Positions 1-8,640 of a stretch of 64,000 nt of DNA are shown here, piece after piece (positions within the stretch are counted from its first letter, which is position 1; each line of letters opens with the position of its first letter). The translations under genes were made by a program, and so were the position numbers. The notes below the pieces were generated by a model. The model saw only the letters and a program-made list of their open reading frames with translations, did not search any database and was not told where the DNA came from. Source of the DNA: Streptomyces fungicidicus (GTDB lineage Bacteria > Actinomycetota > Actinomycetes > Streptomycetales > Streptomycetaceae); assembly GCF_003665435.1 (NCBI RefSeq), contig NZ_CP023407.1, forward strand, positions 6,676,769-6,740,768. Direction: 5' to 3'.

Positions 1-415
1 CCCCGCCCCCGCCGCCGGTGTACCGGTCCAGGGACAGCCGGGTGGCCGCGGACTCCAGGGCGGCCACCATGCCGAGGCAGCCCTGCCGGATCTCCACCGC
101 CGGAACCGGCCGGTTCAGGGTGTTGAGCAGTACGTAGTGCGGGGCCGACCAGCCGTCGGGCCCCTGGTGGTAGGCGCTGCTGTGCAGCAGCGCCGCGAAG
201 TCGTCGGGTTCCTGCCCCGACCGCGCCAGCGCGGTCCGCGCCGCGCGGATCGCCATGTCCGGCGCCGGCACGGTGTCCTCGACGGCGACGGACTCGATGC
301 CCGACGCCTCCCGCACCCCGGCGTCGAGGCGGCCTTCCTTGACCGCCAGGTCGGTCGGCACGAGCTCCGGAACGTAGCAGCCCACGCCCGACAGATGGAT
401 GTCCTCGACCTTCAC
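1..415 (-). CDS. Ketoacyl-ACP synthase III (FabH-like), partial, cut by window edge
   Basis: The first 138 residues of a thiolase-fold ketosynthase of the FabH/KAS III class, which condenses an acyl-CoA or acyl group with an acceptor. The N-terminus reads HLSGVGCYVPE, typical of the first strand of the family, and the presumed nucleophile is Cys113 in RQGCLGM, close to Cys112 of E. coli FabH. The GTG start at 415 is chosen because GAGGGAGGGG lies just upstream. It diverges from the PaaK-like ligase gene across a region with two copies of a 17-bp palindrome. The context suggests starter-unit transfer or ester/amide formation in a biosynthetic cluster rather than housekeeping fatty acid synthesis. 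The His/Asn part of the triad lies outside the window. Confidence 0.8.
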   Translation of the reverse strand, partial: MKVEDIHLSGVGCYVPELVPTDLAVKEGRLDAGVREASGIESVAVEDTVPAPDMAIRAARTALARSGQEPDDFAALLHSSAYHQGPDGWSAPHYVLLNTLNRPVPAVEIRQGCLGMVAALESAATRLSLDRYTGGGGG

Positions 416-480
416 CCCGGCCCCTCCCTCGTCTCGTGTGGAATCGGGGCCAGCACAACACCCGCGGCCGGGAGGCCACC

Positions 481-497
481 TGAGTAGCAGTCACTCA
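481..497. promoter_or_regulatory. Palindromic operator candidate TGAGT-N7-ACTCA, copy 1
   Basis: Perfect 5-bp inverted arms around 7 bases (TGAGTAGCAGTCACTCA), in the divergent promoter region between the ketosynthase and the PaaK-like gene. The same architecture recurs at 560, 10508 and 10564 and was not found elsewhere in the window. The regulator is unknown; a SARP or the TetR protein of this cluster are candidates by context only. Confidence 0.6.
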
Positions 498-559
498 GCT
501 TCACCCGCCCGCCTCCCCGGCAGCCGCCCGCCGGGCCCCCGGGCCGTCGCGCACGCGGA

Positions 560-576
560 TGAGTGGCGCGCACTCA
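560..576. promoter_or_regulatory. Palindromic operator candidate TGAGT-N7-ACTCA, copy 2
   Basis: TGAGTGGCGCGCACTCA, 79 bp from copy 1 and about 70 bp upstream of the PaaK-like start. It shares TGAGTGGC with the copy at 10564. Its position suits an operator for the rightward promoter. Confidence 0.6.
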
Positions 577-645
577 CGAGGTGCCGGCCCGCGGCTGCTG
601 TGCTGGGCCGACAGGCGTGGGCGACGTCCCGAGGAGGCATCCGCC

Positions 646-1953
646 ATGACAGTGACCAGGCCGGAGATCGGTGACTGGAAGAGCATCGACGAACTGCGCG
701 AGCTCCAGGAGCGGCAGCTGCCGCCGCTCCTCGCGCGCGCGGCCCGCTCCCCCTTCTACCGCTCCCGCCACCCCGGCCGTCAGGCTCCCGCCACCCCGGC
801 CGACCTGCGCTCCCTGGAGCCGACCAGCAAGCAGGACCTGCGCGACGCCTACCCGTTCGGGCTGCTCGCCGTGAACCGTACGGAGCTGGCGACCTACCAC
901 GAGTCGAGCGGCTCGGCGGGGCAGCCCACCGCCTCCTACTACACCCGGAACGACTGGGCGGACCTCGCGGAGCGCTACGCCCGCAAGTGGGTCGGCATCG
1001 AACCCAGCGACATCTTCCTGGTGCGCACGCCGTACGCACTCATGATCACGGGCCATCTCGCGCACGCCGCCGCCCGGTCCAAGGGGGCGACCGTGGTCCC
1101 CGCCGACAGCCGCTCGGCGGCCACGCCCGCGGCCCGCACGGTGAAGCTGCTGCACCGCCTGGGAGTCTCGCTGACGTGGTCGAACCCCACGGAGACCCTG
1201 CTGTGGGCGGCCGCGGCCCGGGCGGCGGGCCTGGACCCGGCGACCGACTTCCCCTCCCTGCGGGCCCTGTTCGTGGGCGGCGAGCCGCTCTCCCCGGCCC
1301 GGCGGGCGCGCATCTCCGCCCTCTGGAACGCGCCGGTGGTGGAGGAGTACGGCTCGACGGAGACCGGCACGCTGGCCGGGCAGTGCCCCGAGGGCCGGCT
1401 GCACCTGTGGGCGGACCGGGTGCTGTGCGAGGTCCTGGACCCGGAGAGCGGGAAGCTGTCCGAGGAGGGCCGCGGCCGGCTGGTGGTGACACCGCTGTAC
1501 CGCGAGGCCATGCCACTGCTGCGGTACAACCTCGACGACGAGGTGGAGGTGGAGTACTCGGACTGCGCCTGCGGCTGGCGGCTGCCGGTGGTGCGGGTGC
1601 TGGGGCGGGGCGGTTTCGCCTGGCCGGTGGGCACCGGGACGGTGGACCAGCACCAGGTGGAGGAGCTGGTGTTCGGGCTGCCCGCGGCGGACGGCGTGCT
1701 GTTCTGGCGTGCGCGGGCCGGGCGGGATCTGCTGCACATCCAGGTGGAGGCGGGTGAGGGGCGGGCGGCTGCCGTGGAGCGACGGCTCACCGAGGCGGTG
1801 GCGCGTGAACTGTCCGTGCCGTGCAGGGTGGAGGCGTTGCCGCCGGGCGCGTTGGTCCCCACGGAGGTCCTGACCGCGAACCCGGACGCCCTGAAACCCC
1901 GCGGCCTCTTCGGCCCCTCCGAGGACTGGGACGCAGCCCTGCTCTACTACTGA
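646..1953 (+). CDS. PaaK-like AMP-binding enzyme (phenylacetate-CoA ligase family)
   Basis: A 435-residue adenylate-forming enzyme that would activate a carboxylic acid as acyl-AMP and pass it to CoA or a carrier protein. The phosphate-binding loop is ESSGSAGQP at about residues 87-95 and the acyl-adenylate motif EEYGSTETG at about 233-241; length is as in the PaaK family. ATG 646 is preceded by GAGGAGG at 631-637, so the in-frame extension upstream to 559 is not used. It faces away from the FabH-like gene, an arrangement that suggests the two handle the same acyl building block. The substrate cannot be read from sequence. Confidence 0.85.
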   Translation: MTVTRPEIGDWKSIDELRELQERQLPPLLARAARSPFYRSRHPGRQAPATPADLRSLEPTSKQDLRDAYPFGLLAVNRTELATYHESSGSAGQPTASYYTRNDWADLAERYARKWVGIEPSDIFLVRTPYALMITGHLAHAAARSKGATVVPADSRSAATPAARTVKLLHRLGVSLTWSNPTETLLWAAAARAAGLDPATDFPSLRALFVGGEPLSPARRARISALWNAPVVEEYGSTETGTLAGQCPEGRLHLWADRVLCEVLDPESGKLSEEGRGRLVVTPLYREAMPLLRYNLDDEVEVEYSDCACGWRLPVVRVLGRGGFAWPVGTGTVDQHQVEELVFGLPAADGVLFWRARAGRDLLHIQVEAGEGRAAAVERRLTEAVARELSVPCRVEALPPGALVPTEVLTANPDALKPRGLFGPSEDWDAALLYY

Positions 1954-1976
1954 CCGGTACCGGCGCGGGTGCGTGC

Positions 1977-2208
1977 CGGGGGTGGTCTGCGCAGCCCGGC
2001 GCTTACGGGGTGCCGTCGCGCCCACCCGTGCCGCCCTGCGGCACGACTGCCCGCGGAGTGCGGTGGCGCGGCTGTCCAGAAGTGTGGCGGTGTCGCCGGT
2101 GGTCGGCGTTGGTGTGGGCCGGGGGTGGGTCTGCGCAGCCCGGCGCCTGCGGGGTGCCGTCGCGCCCACCCGTGCCGCCCTGCGGCACGACTGCCCGCGG
2201 AGTGCGGG
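1977..2208. repeat. Tandem copies of an ~88-bp intergenic repeat
   Basis: Two nearly identical segments, about 1977-2064 and 2121-2208, share the run from GTCTGCGCAGCCCGGCGC through CACGACTGCCCGCGGAGTG. They lie 144 bp apart in the gap between the ligase and tetR genes. A related copy in opposite orientation lies at about 38090-38275. No convincing gene is present here; open frames across it are GC-skew artefacts. Confidence 0.8.
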
Positions 2209-2264
2209 GGGGCTTGGGGACGGACGGAGCCGTGGCGGACAGCCGCCGACGGCGTGGAGGGGAC

Positions 2265-2363
2265 GGGGCGGGGGTGGCCGCCCGCAGTGGCTGGCGCGTC
2301 CGCGCCGGCCACCTCTTCCAGCCGACGCAGTCGCGCCAGTCCGAGGACGGCCACCCCCGCCCC
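2265..2363. repeat. Long palindromic dispersed element, copy A
   Basis: Perfect 16-bp terminal arms GGGGCGGGGGTGGCCG (2265-2280) and CGGCCACCCCCGCCCC (2348-2363), with shorter inner arms CTGGCGCG/CGCGCCAG, so the unit could fold into a cruciform or RNA hairpin. The inverted counterpart is at 37964-38062. It sits just past the 3' end of tetR and may act as a bidirectional terminator or be a REP-like mobile element. Confidence 0.75.
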
Positions 2364-2395
2364 GGCCCCGCCCCACCCACCCCGCGGGCGCTACG

Positions 2396-3124
2396 TCACC
2401 CCGACAGCCCCCCACGGTCCGGCCGGGACAGCACCGCCGCCACACCGTCCAGCGAGCGCTCCACCGTGTAGGCGTAGAAGTCGTCCTCCAGCGCCGCGAT
2501 CGCCTCCGGATCGTCCGTGCCCCGGCTGGTGACCGCGGCCCCCACCGCCGCCAGCCCCCGCCGCTCCGGATCGTCCCGGTGCGCCGCCAGCGCACCGGCC
2601 AGCCGCTCCCGCGCCTCCGGCAGGTTCTCCGCCCGGTCGTCCTCGACCATCACCAGCGTGAACGCCGAATTCGTCAGATACCGGTACGCGGCCGTGGCCC
2701 CCTCGGCGAACCCCGCCTCCTGGAGCACCAGGATCCCCCGGTCCATCATCGTCAGCGCCGACGGAATGATCGGCCCGATCCGCACCAGCCGCCGCGCCAC
2801 CCCCCGGTACCGCCGCAGCACCGGCCGCCCCTCCAGCAGCAGCGCACTGAACCACTCCCGCCAGGCAAGCTCCTGCGACGGCAGCGAGATCATGCCCACC
2901 ACCCGGTCGGCCACCGCGTCCGCGACCGCGTCCCGGTCCCCGATGTGGTGGTACACGGCCCGCGGCCAGACCTCCAGCGCGGCGGCGAGCTGCCGAGTGG
3001 ACCACGCGTCCAGCCCCTCCGTCTCGGTGAGCCGCAGCGCCGCGTCGACGATGCCCGTCGGCGTGATCGGCGGCCGGTCGACGGGGCGCCGACCCCGGCC
3101 ACCAGGTGCAGGTGAACTGGGCAT
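2396..3124 (-). CDS. TetR-family transcriptional repressor
   Basis: A 242-residue regulator with an N-terminal helix-turn-helix (recognition part RQLAAALEVWPRAVYHHIG, about residues 49-67) and a C-terminal ligand domain resembling the TetR_C class with conserved WREWF. ATG 3124 is used because the 65-residue extension upstream would run through the operator. It is transcribed away from the ABC transporter pair, and the intergenic region holds two near-identical 18-bp palindromic sites. The expected role is repression of itself and of the exporter until a cluster product or intermediate binds. Confidence 0.88.
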   Translation of the reverse strand: MPSSPAPGGRGRRPVDRPPITPTGIVDAALRLTETEGLDAWSTRQLAAALEVWPRAVYHHIGDRDAVADAVADRVVGMISLPSQELAWREWFSALLLEGRPVLRRYRGVARRLVRIGPIIPSALTMMDRGILVLQEAGFAEGATAAYRYLTNSAFTLVMVEDDRAENLPEARERLAGALAAHRDDPERRGLAAVGAAVTSRGTDDPEAIAALEDDFYAYTVERSLDGVAAVLSRPDRGGLSG

Positions 3125-3214
3125 GGCAGGCAATGTATCCACTCCTCGGCTCGTCCGGTGGCCCGGCACTTCTTGACCCGGCCCGCCCGGCCCATCGTAT
3201 GGTGGGCTGAGTTT

Positions 3215-3259
3215 ATTACCCAGTGGGTAGTAGCATCTACTATTACCCACTGGGTAGTA
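3215..3259. promoter_or_regulatory. Double TetR operator in the divergent promoter
   Basis: Two 18-bp sites, ATTACCCAGTGGGTAGTA (3215-3232) and ATTACCCACTGGGTAGTA (3242-3259), differ only in the central base and contain the palindrome TACCCA-S-TGGGTA. Their centres are 27 bp apart. This AT-richer island lies between tetR and the first ABC gene and contains TACTAT (3238-3243), a possible -10 for the transporter operon. Confidence 0.8.
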
Positions 3260-3288
3260 ACCCCCCGCATCCGAATTGGAGGACGACG

Positions 3289-5106
3289 ATGGCCGCGGAA
3301 CCCGCCGCGCTTCCGTCATTACTGCAGCCCGTCCGTAAGCGACTGGCTCTGGCGGTGCTCTGCCAGGCAGTCGCCGCCCTGCTCAACATCGCCCCGTTCG
3401 TAGCCGTCGCCGAGCTGGCCAGGGTGCTGCTCGCGGACGGCTCGCTGGACCACGACCGCGCCTGGACCGTCACCGCGATCGCCGGCGCCTGCCTCCTCGT
3501 ACGGCTGCTGTTCCTGCTGGCCGCCAGCGTCGTCAGCCACCTCGCGGAGAACGACCTGCAGCTGTCCGTCCGCCGGCTGCTCATCGGCCGGCTCGACCGG
3601 GTCCCGCTGGGCTGGTTCTCCGGCCGCGGCGGCGGCGCCGTCAAGAAGGCCGTGCAGGACGACGTGCACGCGCTGCACCACCTGGTCGCGCACTCGCTCC
3701 TGGAGCTGACCTCCGCGGTGATCGTGCCGCTGTCGACGCTCGCCTACCTGTTCTGGGTCGACTGGCGCCTGGCGCTGATCACGATGATCCCGCTGGTCCT
3801 CGGCATCGGCCTGTTCGGCCGCACCGGCGCGGCGTTCAAGAAGAACCTGCCCGCGCTGGACGCCGCGATGACCGACATCAACGGCGCGGCCGTGGAGTTC
3901 GTCCAGGGCATCGCCGTGGTGAAGACCTTCGGCCAGACCCGGCGCGCCCACCGCCGCTACACCGACGCGGCGGACCGCTTCGCGTCGTTCTTCCGCGGCT
4001 GGGTCGATTCCCTTGCCGCGCCCAGGGCGCTGTCCGAGATCGTGCTCTCGGCGCCCGTGATGCTGTTCACCGTCCTGCTCGGCGGCACCGCCCTGATCAC
4101 CGCCGGCCGCACCGCCCCCGAGGACCTGGTCCCGTTCGCGCTGCTGGGCGTCGGCATCACCACCCCGGTGCTGACGATCAGCTTCGCCGAGGAGGAGGTC
4201 CGCGCGGCGAAGGCCGCCGCGGACCGCATCGGTGAGGTCCTGGCCACTCCCGCGCTGCCCGTGCCGGAGCGGCCCGCCACGGCGGGATCCGGAGCGGTCA
4301 CCTTCGAGGCCGTCGGCTTCTCCTACGACGGCGAGCACCGCGTCCTGGAGGGCGTGGACCTGACCCTGGCCCCCGGCACGACCACCGCGCTGGTCGGCCC
4401 CTCGGGCTCGGGGAAGAGCACGCTGGCGTCGCTGCTGCCGCGCTTCTGGGACCCGGACGAGGGCACCATCCGCGTCGGCGGCACGGACCTGCGGGACATC
4501 GCCTCCGAGGAGGTGTACGGCCGGATGTCCTTCGTCTTCCAGGAGGTGCGCCTGCTGCGCGACACCGTCCGCGCCAACCTGCTGATCGCCCGCCCGGACG
4601 CCACCGACGAGGAACTGCGGGACGCCGCGCGGCGCGCCCGCATCCACGACCGCGTCACCGAACTGCCGCGCGGCTACGACTCCGTGGTCGGCGAGGACGC
4701 CCGGTTCTCCGGAGGAGAGGCGCAGCGCCTGTCCATCGCCCGGGCGATGCTCGCCGACGCCCCCGTACTCGTCCTGGACGAGGCCACCGCGTACGCGGAC
4801 CCGGAGTCGGAGGCGGCCGTGCAGGACGCCCTGTCGGAACTCACCCGCGGCCGCACCCTGATGGTCATCGCGCACCGTCTGTCCACGGTGAAGGACGCCG
4901 ACCAGATCGTCGTCCTCGACGCAGGGCGGGTGGCGGAGCGCGGCACCCACGACGAACTGCTGGCCCTGAACGGCACGTACGCCGGGATGTGGCGGGCCCA
5001 CGAGCACAGCACCGTCTGGCGGCCCGGCAGCCCGGACGAGTCCGCCGCCGTCCGACCCGCGGTCGAGCCCGCGGCCCCGTCCGCGGTCGAGGAGGCCGTC
5101 CGATGA
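3289..5106 (+). CDS. ABC transporter, fused permease/ATPase, subunit 1
   Basis: A 605-residue half-transporter: six-helix exporter-type membrane domain (about residues 15-320), then a nucleotide-binding domain with Walker A GPSGSGKST near 370, signature FSGGEAQR near 474 and Walker B VLVLDEATA near 495. The AYADPE after Walker B resembles the IrtA/YbtP group of siderophore-related transporters. ATG 3289 follows GGAGGACGACG. Codon 11 is TTA (3319-3321), so translation should need the bldA tRNA. It overlaps the next gene by ATGA and forms a heterodimer with it. Export of the cluster product or uptake of a metal chelate are both possible. Confidence 0.88.
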   Translation: MAAEPAALPSLLQPVRKRLALAVLCQAVAALLNIAPFVAVAELARVLLADGSLDHDRAWTVTAIAGACLLVRLLFLLAASVVSHLAENDLQLSVRRLLIGRLDRVPLGWFSGRGGGAVKKAVQDDVHALHHLVAHSLLELTSAVIVPLSTLAYLFWVDWRLALITMIPLVLGIGLFGRTGAAFKKNLPALDAAMTDINGAAVEFVQGIAVVKTFGQTRRAHRRYTDAADRFASFFRGWVDSLAAPRALSEIVLSAPVMLFTVLLGGTALITAGRTAPEDLVPFALLGVGITTPVLTISFAEEEVRAAKAAADRIGEVLATPALPVPERPATAGSGAVTFEAVGFSYDGEHRVLEGVDLTLAPGTTTALVGPSGSGKSTLASLLPRFWDPDEGTIRVGGTDLRDIASEEVYGRMSFVFQEVRLLRDTVRANLLIARPDATDEELRDAARRARIHDRVTELPRGYDSVVGEDARFSGGEAQRLSIARAMLADAPVLVLDEATAYADPESEAAVQDALSELTRGRTLMVIAHRLSTVKDADQIVVLDAGRVAERGTHDELLALNGTYAGMWRAHEHSTVWRPGSPDESAAVRPAVEPAAPSAVEEAVR

Positions 5107-6848
5107 TCCGTCAACTGATGTCCGTGGTCGGCCCCGCCGAACGGCGGCTGCTGCGGAAGGTACTCGCGCTCCAGGTCCTCGGCGCGGTCCTGCAGGCGGT
5201 GGCGTTCGTACTGATCGTGCCGGTGCTCGAACGGCTGCTGGGCGACGAGCCCGACCAGGCCTGGCCGTGGGTGTGGGCGCTGGCCGCCGCGGCCGCGGCC
5301 CAGTCGGTGGTCCACTACTGGGCCACCAAGGCAGGCTTCCAGGCGGGCGCCGCGCTCTCCCGGGTGCTGCACCACCGCATCGGCGACCATGTCTCCGAGC
5401 TGCCGCTCGGCTGGTTCGGCCCCACCCGTACCGGGGAACTGAGCACGCTCACCACCCAGTCCGTGATGGGCATCATGCGCGTCCCCGGGTATCTGTTCCG
5501 CCCGCTGATCGGCGGACTGCTCACCCCGGCCGCGGTGGTGGTGCTCATGTACCTGTTCGACTGGCGGCTGGCGCTCGCCGCGACCTGCACGGCCCCGTTC
5601 ATCGCGGTGGTCCTGCGCTGGAGCACCCAGCGCACCGCCACCGCCGACCGGATGCGCGCCGGGACCATGACGGAGGCGGCCAACCGGGTCATCGAGTACG
5701 CCGAGGTGCAGCCGGTGCTGCGCGCCTTCCCCGGATCGAGGGCGGCCGGCGGCAGCCGGCTCGACGAGGCGCTGGCCGCGCAGCGGGACGCCGGACGGCA
5801 GGTCATGAGGGCCGGCGTGCCGGGCCAGATCGGCTTCACGCTGACGGTGCAGGCGGCCTTCACGGTGATCCTCGTGTACGGCACCTATCTCGCCCTCGGC
5901 GGCTCGCTCGACGTGCCCGAGCTGCTGGCCCTGCTGGTGCTCGCCGCGCGGTTCGTGGAGCCGATGGCGGAGGCCGCCAACCTCGGCTCCGCGCTGCGCT
6001 CGGCGAGCGCGGCCCTCGGCCGGGTGCAGCGGGTGCTGGACGAGGAGCCGCTGCCCGAACCGGAGCACCCGGCCCACCCGGCCGGCACGGACATCGAGTT
6101 CGACGCGGTGGAGTTCGCGTACGACAGCGGCCGCAAGGTGCTGGACGGCGTCGGCTTCCGCATCCCCGAGCACACCATGACCGCGCTGATCGGGCCGTCC
6201 GGTTCCGGCAAGACGACGGTCGCCCGGCTGATCGCCCGGTTCTGGGACGTGCACGGGGGCGCCGTGCGCATCGGCGGCGTGGACGTGCGGGAGCTGCCGG
6301 CCGAGGACCTGATGTCCCGTATCTCGGTGGTGTTCCAGGACGTCTACCTCTTCGAGGGCACCATCGAGGACAACATCCGGGCCGGCCGTCCCGAGGCGAC
6401 CGACGAGGAGGTGCGCCGGGCCGCCACCCTGGCGCGGGTCGACGAGATCGCCGAGCGGCTGCCCGGCGGCTGGTCGACGCAGGTCGGCGCGGGCGGCGCG
6501 GGCCTGTCCGGCGGTGAGCGGCAGCGCATCTCCATCGCCCGGGCGCTGCTCAAGGACGCGCCGATCGTGCTGCTGGACGAGGCCACGTCGTCCCTGGACC
6601 CGGCGAACGAACGGGCCGTCCAGGAGGCCCTGTCGGAGCTGACCCGGGACCGCACCCTGCTGGTGATCGCGCACCGGCTGCAGACGGTGCGGGCCGCCGA
6701 CCAGATCCTGGTCCTCGACGGCGGGCACATCGTCCAGCGCGGCACGCACGACGAGCTCATCGCCCAGGAGGGCCGCTACGCCGACTTCTGGGCCGAGCGC
6801 AGCCGCAGCCGCGGCTGGCGGCTGGCGAAGACCCCCGTGGCCAACTGA
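5103..6848 (+). CDS. ABC transporter, fused permease/ATPase, subunit 2
   Basis: A 581-residue partner of the preceding gene, with an ATGA overlap implying coupled translation. It has an exporter-fold membrane domain, Walker A GPSGSGKTT near residue 363, signature LSGGERQR near 469, Walker B IVLLDEATSSLD, and the H-loop IAHRLQT, so the ATP site is complete. The pair resembles IrtAB/YbtPQ heterodimers. TetR control via the operators upstream of subunit 1 and a strong hairpin directly after the stop mark this as a two-gene operon. The cargo is not evident. Confidence 0.88.
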   Translation: MIRQLMSVVGPAERRLLRKVLALQVLGAVLQAVAFVLIVPVLERLLGDEPDQAWPWVWALAAAAAAQSVVHYWATKAGFQAGAALSRVLHHRIGDHVSELPLGWFGPTRTGELSTLTTQSVMGIMRVPGYLFRPLIGGLLTPAAVVVLMYLFDWRLALAATCTAPFIAVVLRWSTQRTATADRMRAGTMTEAANRVIEYAEVQPVLRAFPGSRAAGGSRLDEALAAQRDAGRQVMRAGVPGQIGFTLTVQAAFTVILVYGTYLALGGSLDVPELLALLVLAARFVEPMAEAANLGSALRSASAALGRVQRVLDEEPLPEPEHPAHPAGTDIEFDAVEFAYDSGRKVLDGVGFRIPEHTMTALIGPSGSGKTTVARLIARFWDVHGGAVRIGGVDVRELPAEDLMSRISVVFQDVYLFEGTIEDNIRAGRPEATDEEVRRAATLARVDEIAERLPGGWSTQVGAGGAGLSGGERQRISIARALLKDAPIVLLDEATSSLDPANERAVQEALSELTRDRTLLVIAHRLQTVRAADQILVLDGGHIVQRGTHDELIAQEGRYADFWAERSRSRGWRLAKTPVAN

Positions 6849-6850
6849 GA

Positions 6851-6890
6851 ATCCCCCGGCGGGACCGCTCTCGCGGTCCCGCCGGGGGAT
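6851..6890. terminator. Strong bidirectional hairpin terminator
   Basis: A perfect 18-bp stem (6851-6868 with 6873-6890) closed by the tetraloop TCTC begins 2 nt after the ABC operon stop. It lies between convergent genes and can serve both. No U-tract follows, as usual in Streptomyces. Confidence 0.9.
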
Positions 6891-6912
6891 CGGTGTGGCC
6901 GCCGCTCCCGGT

Positions 6913-7119
6913 TCACCCCCGTGCCGAGAGCGGCGGCTTCCCCGGTACGCCCGCGATGCCCCAGCGGGTGGCGGGCACCTCCTGGAGGACGACCCAGGTC
7001 GCGGCCCGCGCCGAGTCGCCGAAGACCTCGGCGACCGCGTCGGTGATCCGGGCGATCAGCTCCGTCTCGGTGGCGCCGTCCAGTCGGCCCTCGTAGAGCT
7101 TGACGTCAATGAGCGGCAT
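6913..7119 (-). CDS. 4-oxalocrotonate tautomerase family protein
   Basis: A 68-residue protein starting MPLIDVKLYEG. Pro2 becomes the catalytic N-terminal proline after Met removal, and the size matches the 4-OT subunit, which works as a hexamer. The reaction is keto-enol or related proton transfer. RBS GGAGA lies upstream of ATG 7119. The start lies 14 nt inside the end of the DegT gene, so the two are co-translated. In biosynthetic clusters such small tautomerases isomerise enol or imine intermediates; the substrate here is unknown. Confidence 0.85.
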   Translation of the reverse strand: MPLIDVKLYEGRLDGATETELIARITDAVAEVFGDSARAATWVVLQEVPATRWGIAGVPGKPPLSARG

Positions 7120-8404
7120 GTGAGGTCTCCTTCATGCTCGGTACGGTCGTACGGCTCCCGGTACGGCTCTCGGCGTTCTCGATCACGGCGCGCGCGTCCT
7201 CCAGGGCCGCGTCCAGCGCGTCGGCCAGGTGGTCCACCTGCTCGTCGCTCAGCCCCGGATGGCAGGGCAGGTTGACGTGCTCGGTGAACCACAGCTCCTC
7301 GGCGACCGGGCACTCGCCGGGCTCATGCCCGCGGGATCGCCACTCCGGCAGCAGATGCAGCGGGAAGTAGCGCAGCTGCACCTCGACGCCCCGCGCGTCG
7401 AGCCCCCGCACCAGCGCCTCACGGGTGCCGCGGGGTCCCGACACGAAGCACGTGTACAGGTGCTGGGCGTGGTGCACGCCGGGACGCGGACGGCCGGCCC
7501 GGGCGTGCGGATGGCGGTCCACCACCGCGTTCAGCCGCGCCGCGATGGCGCGCCGCCGCTCGACGAGGCTCTCCAGCCGGTCGAGCTGGTGCAGCCCCAC
7601 CACACAGGCGGCCTCGGACAGCGTCGCGTTGGTGCCGCTGCGGCGCACGCCCAGGCAGGCGTCCCGGTACACCGACGACGAGTACTTCATCCAGGGCAGC
7701 AGCTCCGGCGCGTCCAGCGGCGACGCGCTCCCGTCGACGAACACCCCGTCGACCTCGTTCGAGCGCAGCCGGTCGATCCGCTCCGCCCAGTCGTCGCGGT
7801 CGAAGGTGAGCATGCCGCCCTCGCCGAGCGTGGTGATGTTCTTCGAGGAGTGGAAGCTGAAGCAGCCGATGTCGCCGAGCGAGCCCGGACGCCGGCCGTC
7901 GTAGCGGGCTCCGAGCGCGTGCGCGCAGTCCTCGACGACCAGGATGCCCCGCTCCCTGGCCATGGTCACGATCTCGTCCATCTCGGCGGGCCAGCCGCCG
8001 TAGTGGACCAGCAGGATGGCCCGGGTCCGGTCGTTGATCAGGCCCTTCAGCACGGCCGGGTCCATGTTCAGCGACTCGCGGTCGATGTCGCAGAACCGCA
8101 CCCGGACCTGTCGGTCGAGCAGGGGCTGTACGGTCGCCTGGAACGTCTGCGGGGTGACGACGACCTCGTCGCCCGGCGCCAGGTCGAGCAGGTGGACGGC
8201 GAGTTCGAGGGCGACGGTTCCGCTGGTGACGCTCAGCGCGTACCGGGTGCCGGCGTACTCGCTGAAACGCCGCTCGAACCGCTCCCTCCAGGTGCCCATG
8301 GACAGTGATTCACCGGATTCGAGCAGCTGTCCGAGAGCCGTCGCCTCCGTCGCACCGAGGATGCTTCCGCGACTCGCGTACGGAACTTTGTAGGCCCCGT
8401 GCAT
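7106..8404 (-). CDS. DegT/DnrJ/EryC1/StrS aminotransferase
   Basis: A 432-residue PLP enzyme of the sugar-aminotransferase family. The Schiff-base lysine is Lys188 in SFHSSKNIT, and the upstream VVEDCAHALGARY holds the PLP-ring Asp. ATG 8404 is preceded by GGAGGG seven bases upstream; the longer frame to 8578 would start in promoter DNA. It is first in a two-gene operon with the tautomerase and diverges from a luciferase-like monooxygenase gene. Such enzymes aminate keto-sugars or cyclitol/cyclic ketones; no other deoxysugar genes are visible, so a non-sugar keto substrate should be considered. Confidence 0.87.
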   Translation of the reverse strand: MHGAYKVPYASRGSILGATEATALGQLLESGESLSMGTWRERFERRFSEYAGTRYALSVTSGTVALELAVHLLDLAPGDEVVVTPQTFQATVQPLLDRQVRVRFCDIDRESLNMDPAVLKGLINDRTRAILLVHYGGWPAEMDEIVTMARERGILVVEDCAHALGARYDGRRPGSLGDIGCFSFHSSKNITTLGEGGMLTFDRDDWAERIDRLRSNEVDGVFVDGSASPLDAPELLPWMKYSSSVYRDACLGVRRSGTNATLSEAACVVGLHQLDRLESLVERRRAIAARLNAVVDRHPHARAGRPRPGVHHAQHLYTCFVSGPRGTREALVRGLDARGVEVQLRYFPLHLLPEWRSRGHEPGECPVAEELWFTEHVNLPCHPGLSDEQVDHLADALDAALEDARAVIENAESRTGSRTTVPSMKETSHAAH

Positions 8405-8511
8405 AAGTACCCTCCGGCAGGATTCGGGGATTGATTTCCCGTCGCCGACTGGGGCGACGCACCTGACTCTACGATTGTGACCTGCCCGCCGAGAAAGCAA
8501 ATCGGAGACGC

Positions 8512-8536
8512 TGACAGCGATTTGACATGCCGTCAA
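8512..8536. promoter_or_regulatory. Possible SARP-type direct repeats in divergent promoter
   Basis: TGACA occurs at 8512 and 8523, exactly 11 bp (one turn) apart, and the second copy is part of the inverted repeat TTGAC-ATGCC-GTCAA (8522-8536). SARPs bind heptamers spaced 11 bp, so this is a candidate activator site between the DegT and LLM genes. TTGACA at 8522 could also be a -35 element. Evidence is positional only. Confidence 0.35.
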
Positions 8537-8640
8537 TCTCACGGAGAACGCTTGCCTCCGAAGATCCCCCCGGACCATGATTCGGAGCGAACCGAACGAG
8601 AGGGTCGTGCACCCAGTCGAACACGAGGGGCGAAGCGTTT

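Noticed and set aside
1977..2363. Possible CRISPR-like or tandem array
   Set aside because: There are only two long copies with unequal spacers and no cas genes; the structure fits a dispersed intergenic repeat.
574..2595. A 673-residue open frame on the minus strand over the PaaK-like gene
   Set aside because: Low-complexity, Arg/Gly/Ala-rich product typical of shadow frames in high-GC DNA; the plus strand encodes a recognisable enzyme.
3289..6848. Assignment of the ABC pair to siderophore import
   Set aside because: The DEATAYADPE variant hints at the IrtA/YbtP group, but no siderophore genes are nearby and the fold alone does not fix direction, so the cargo was left open.
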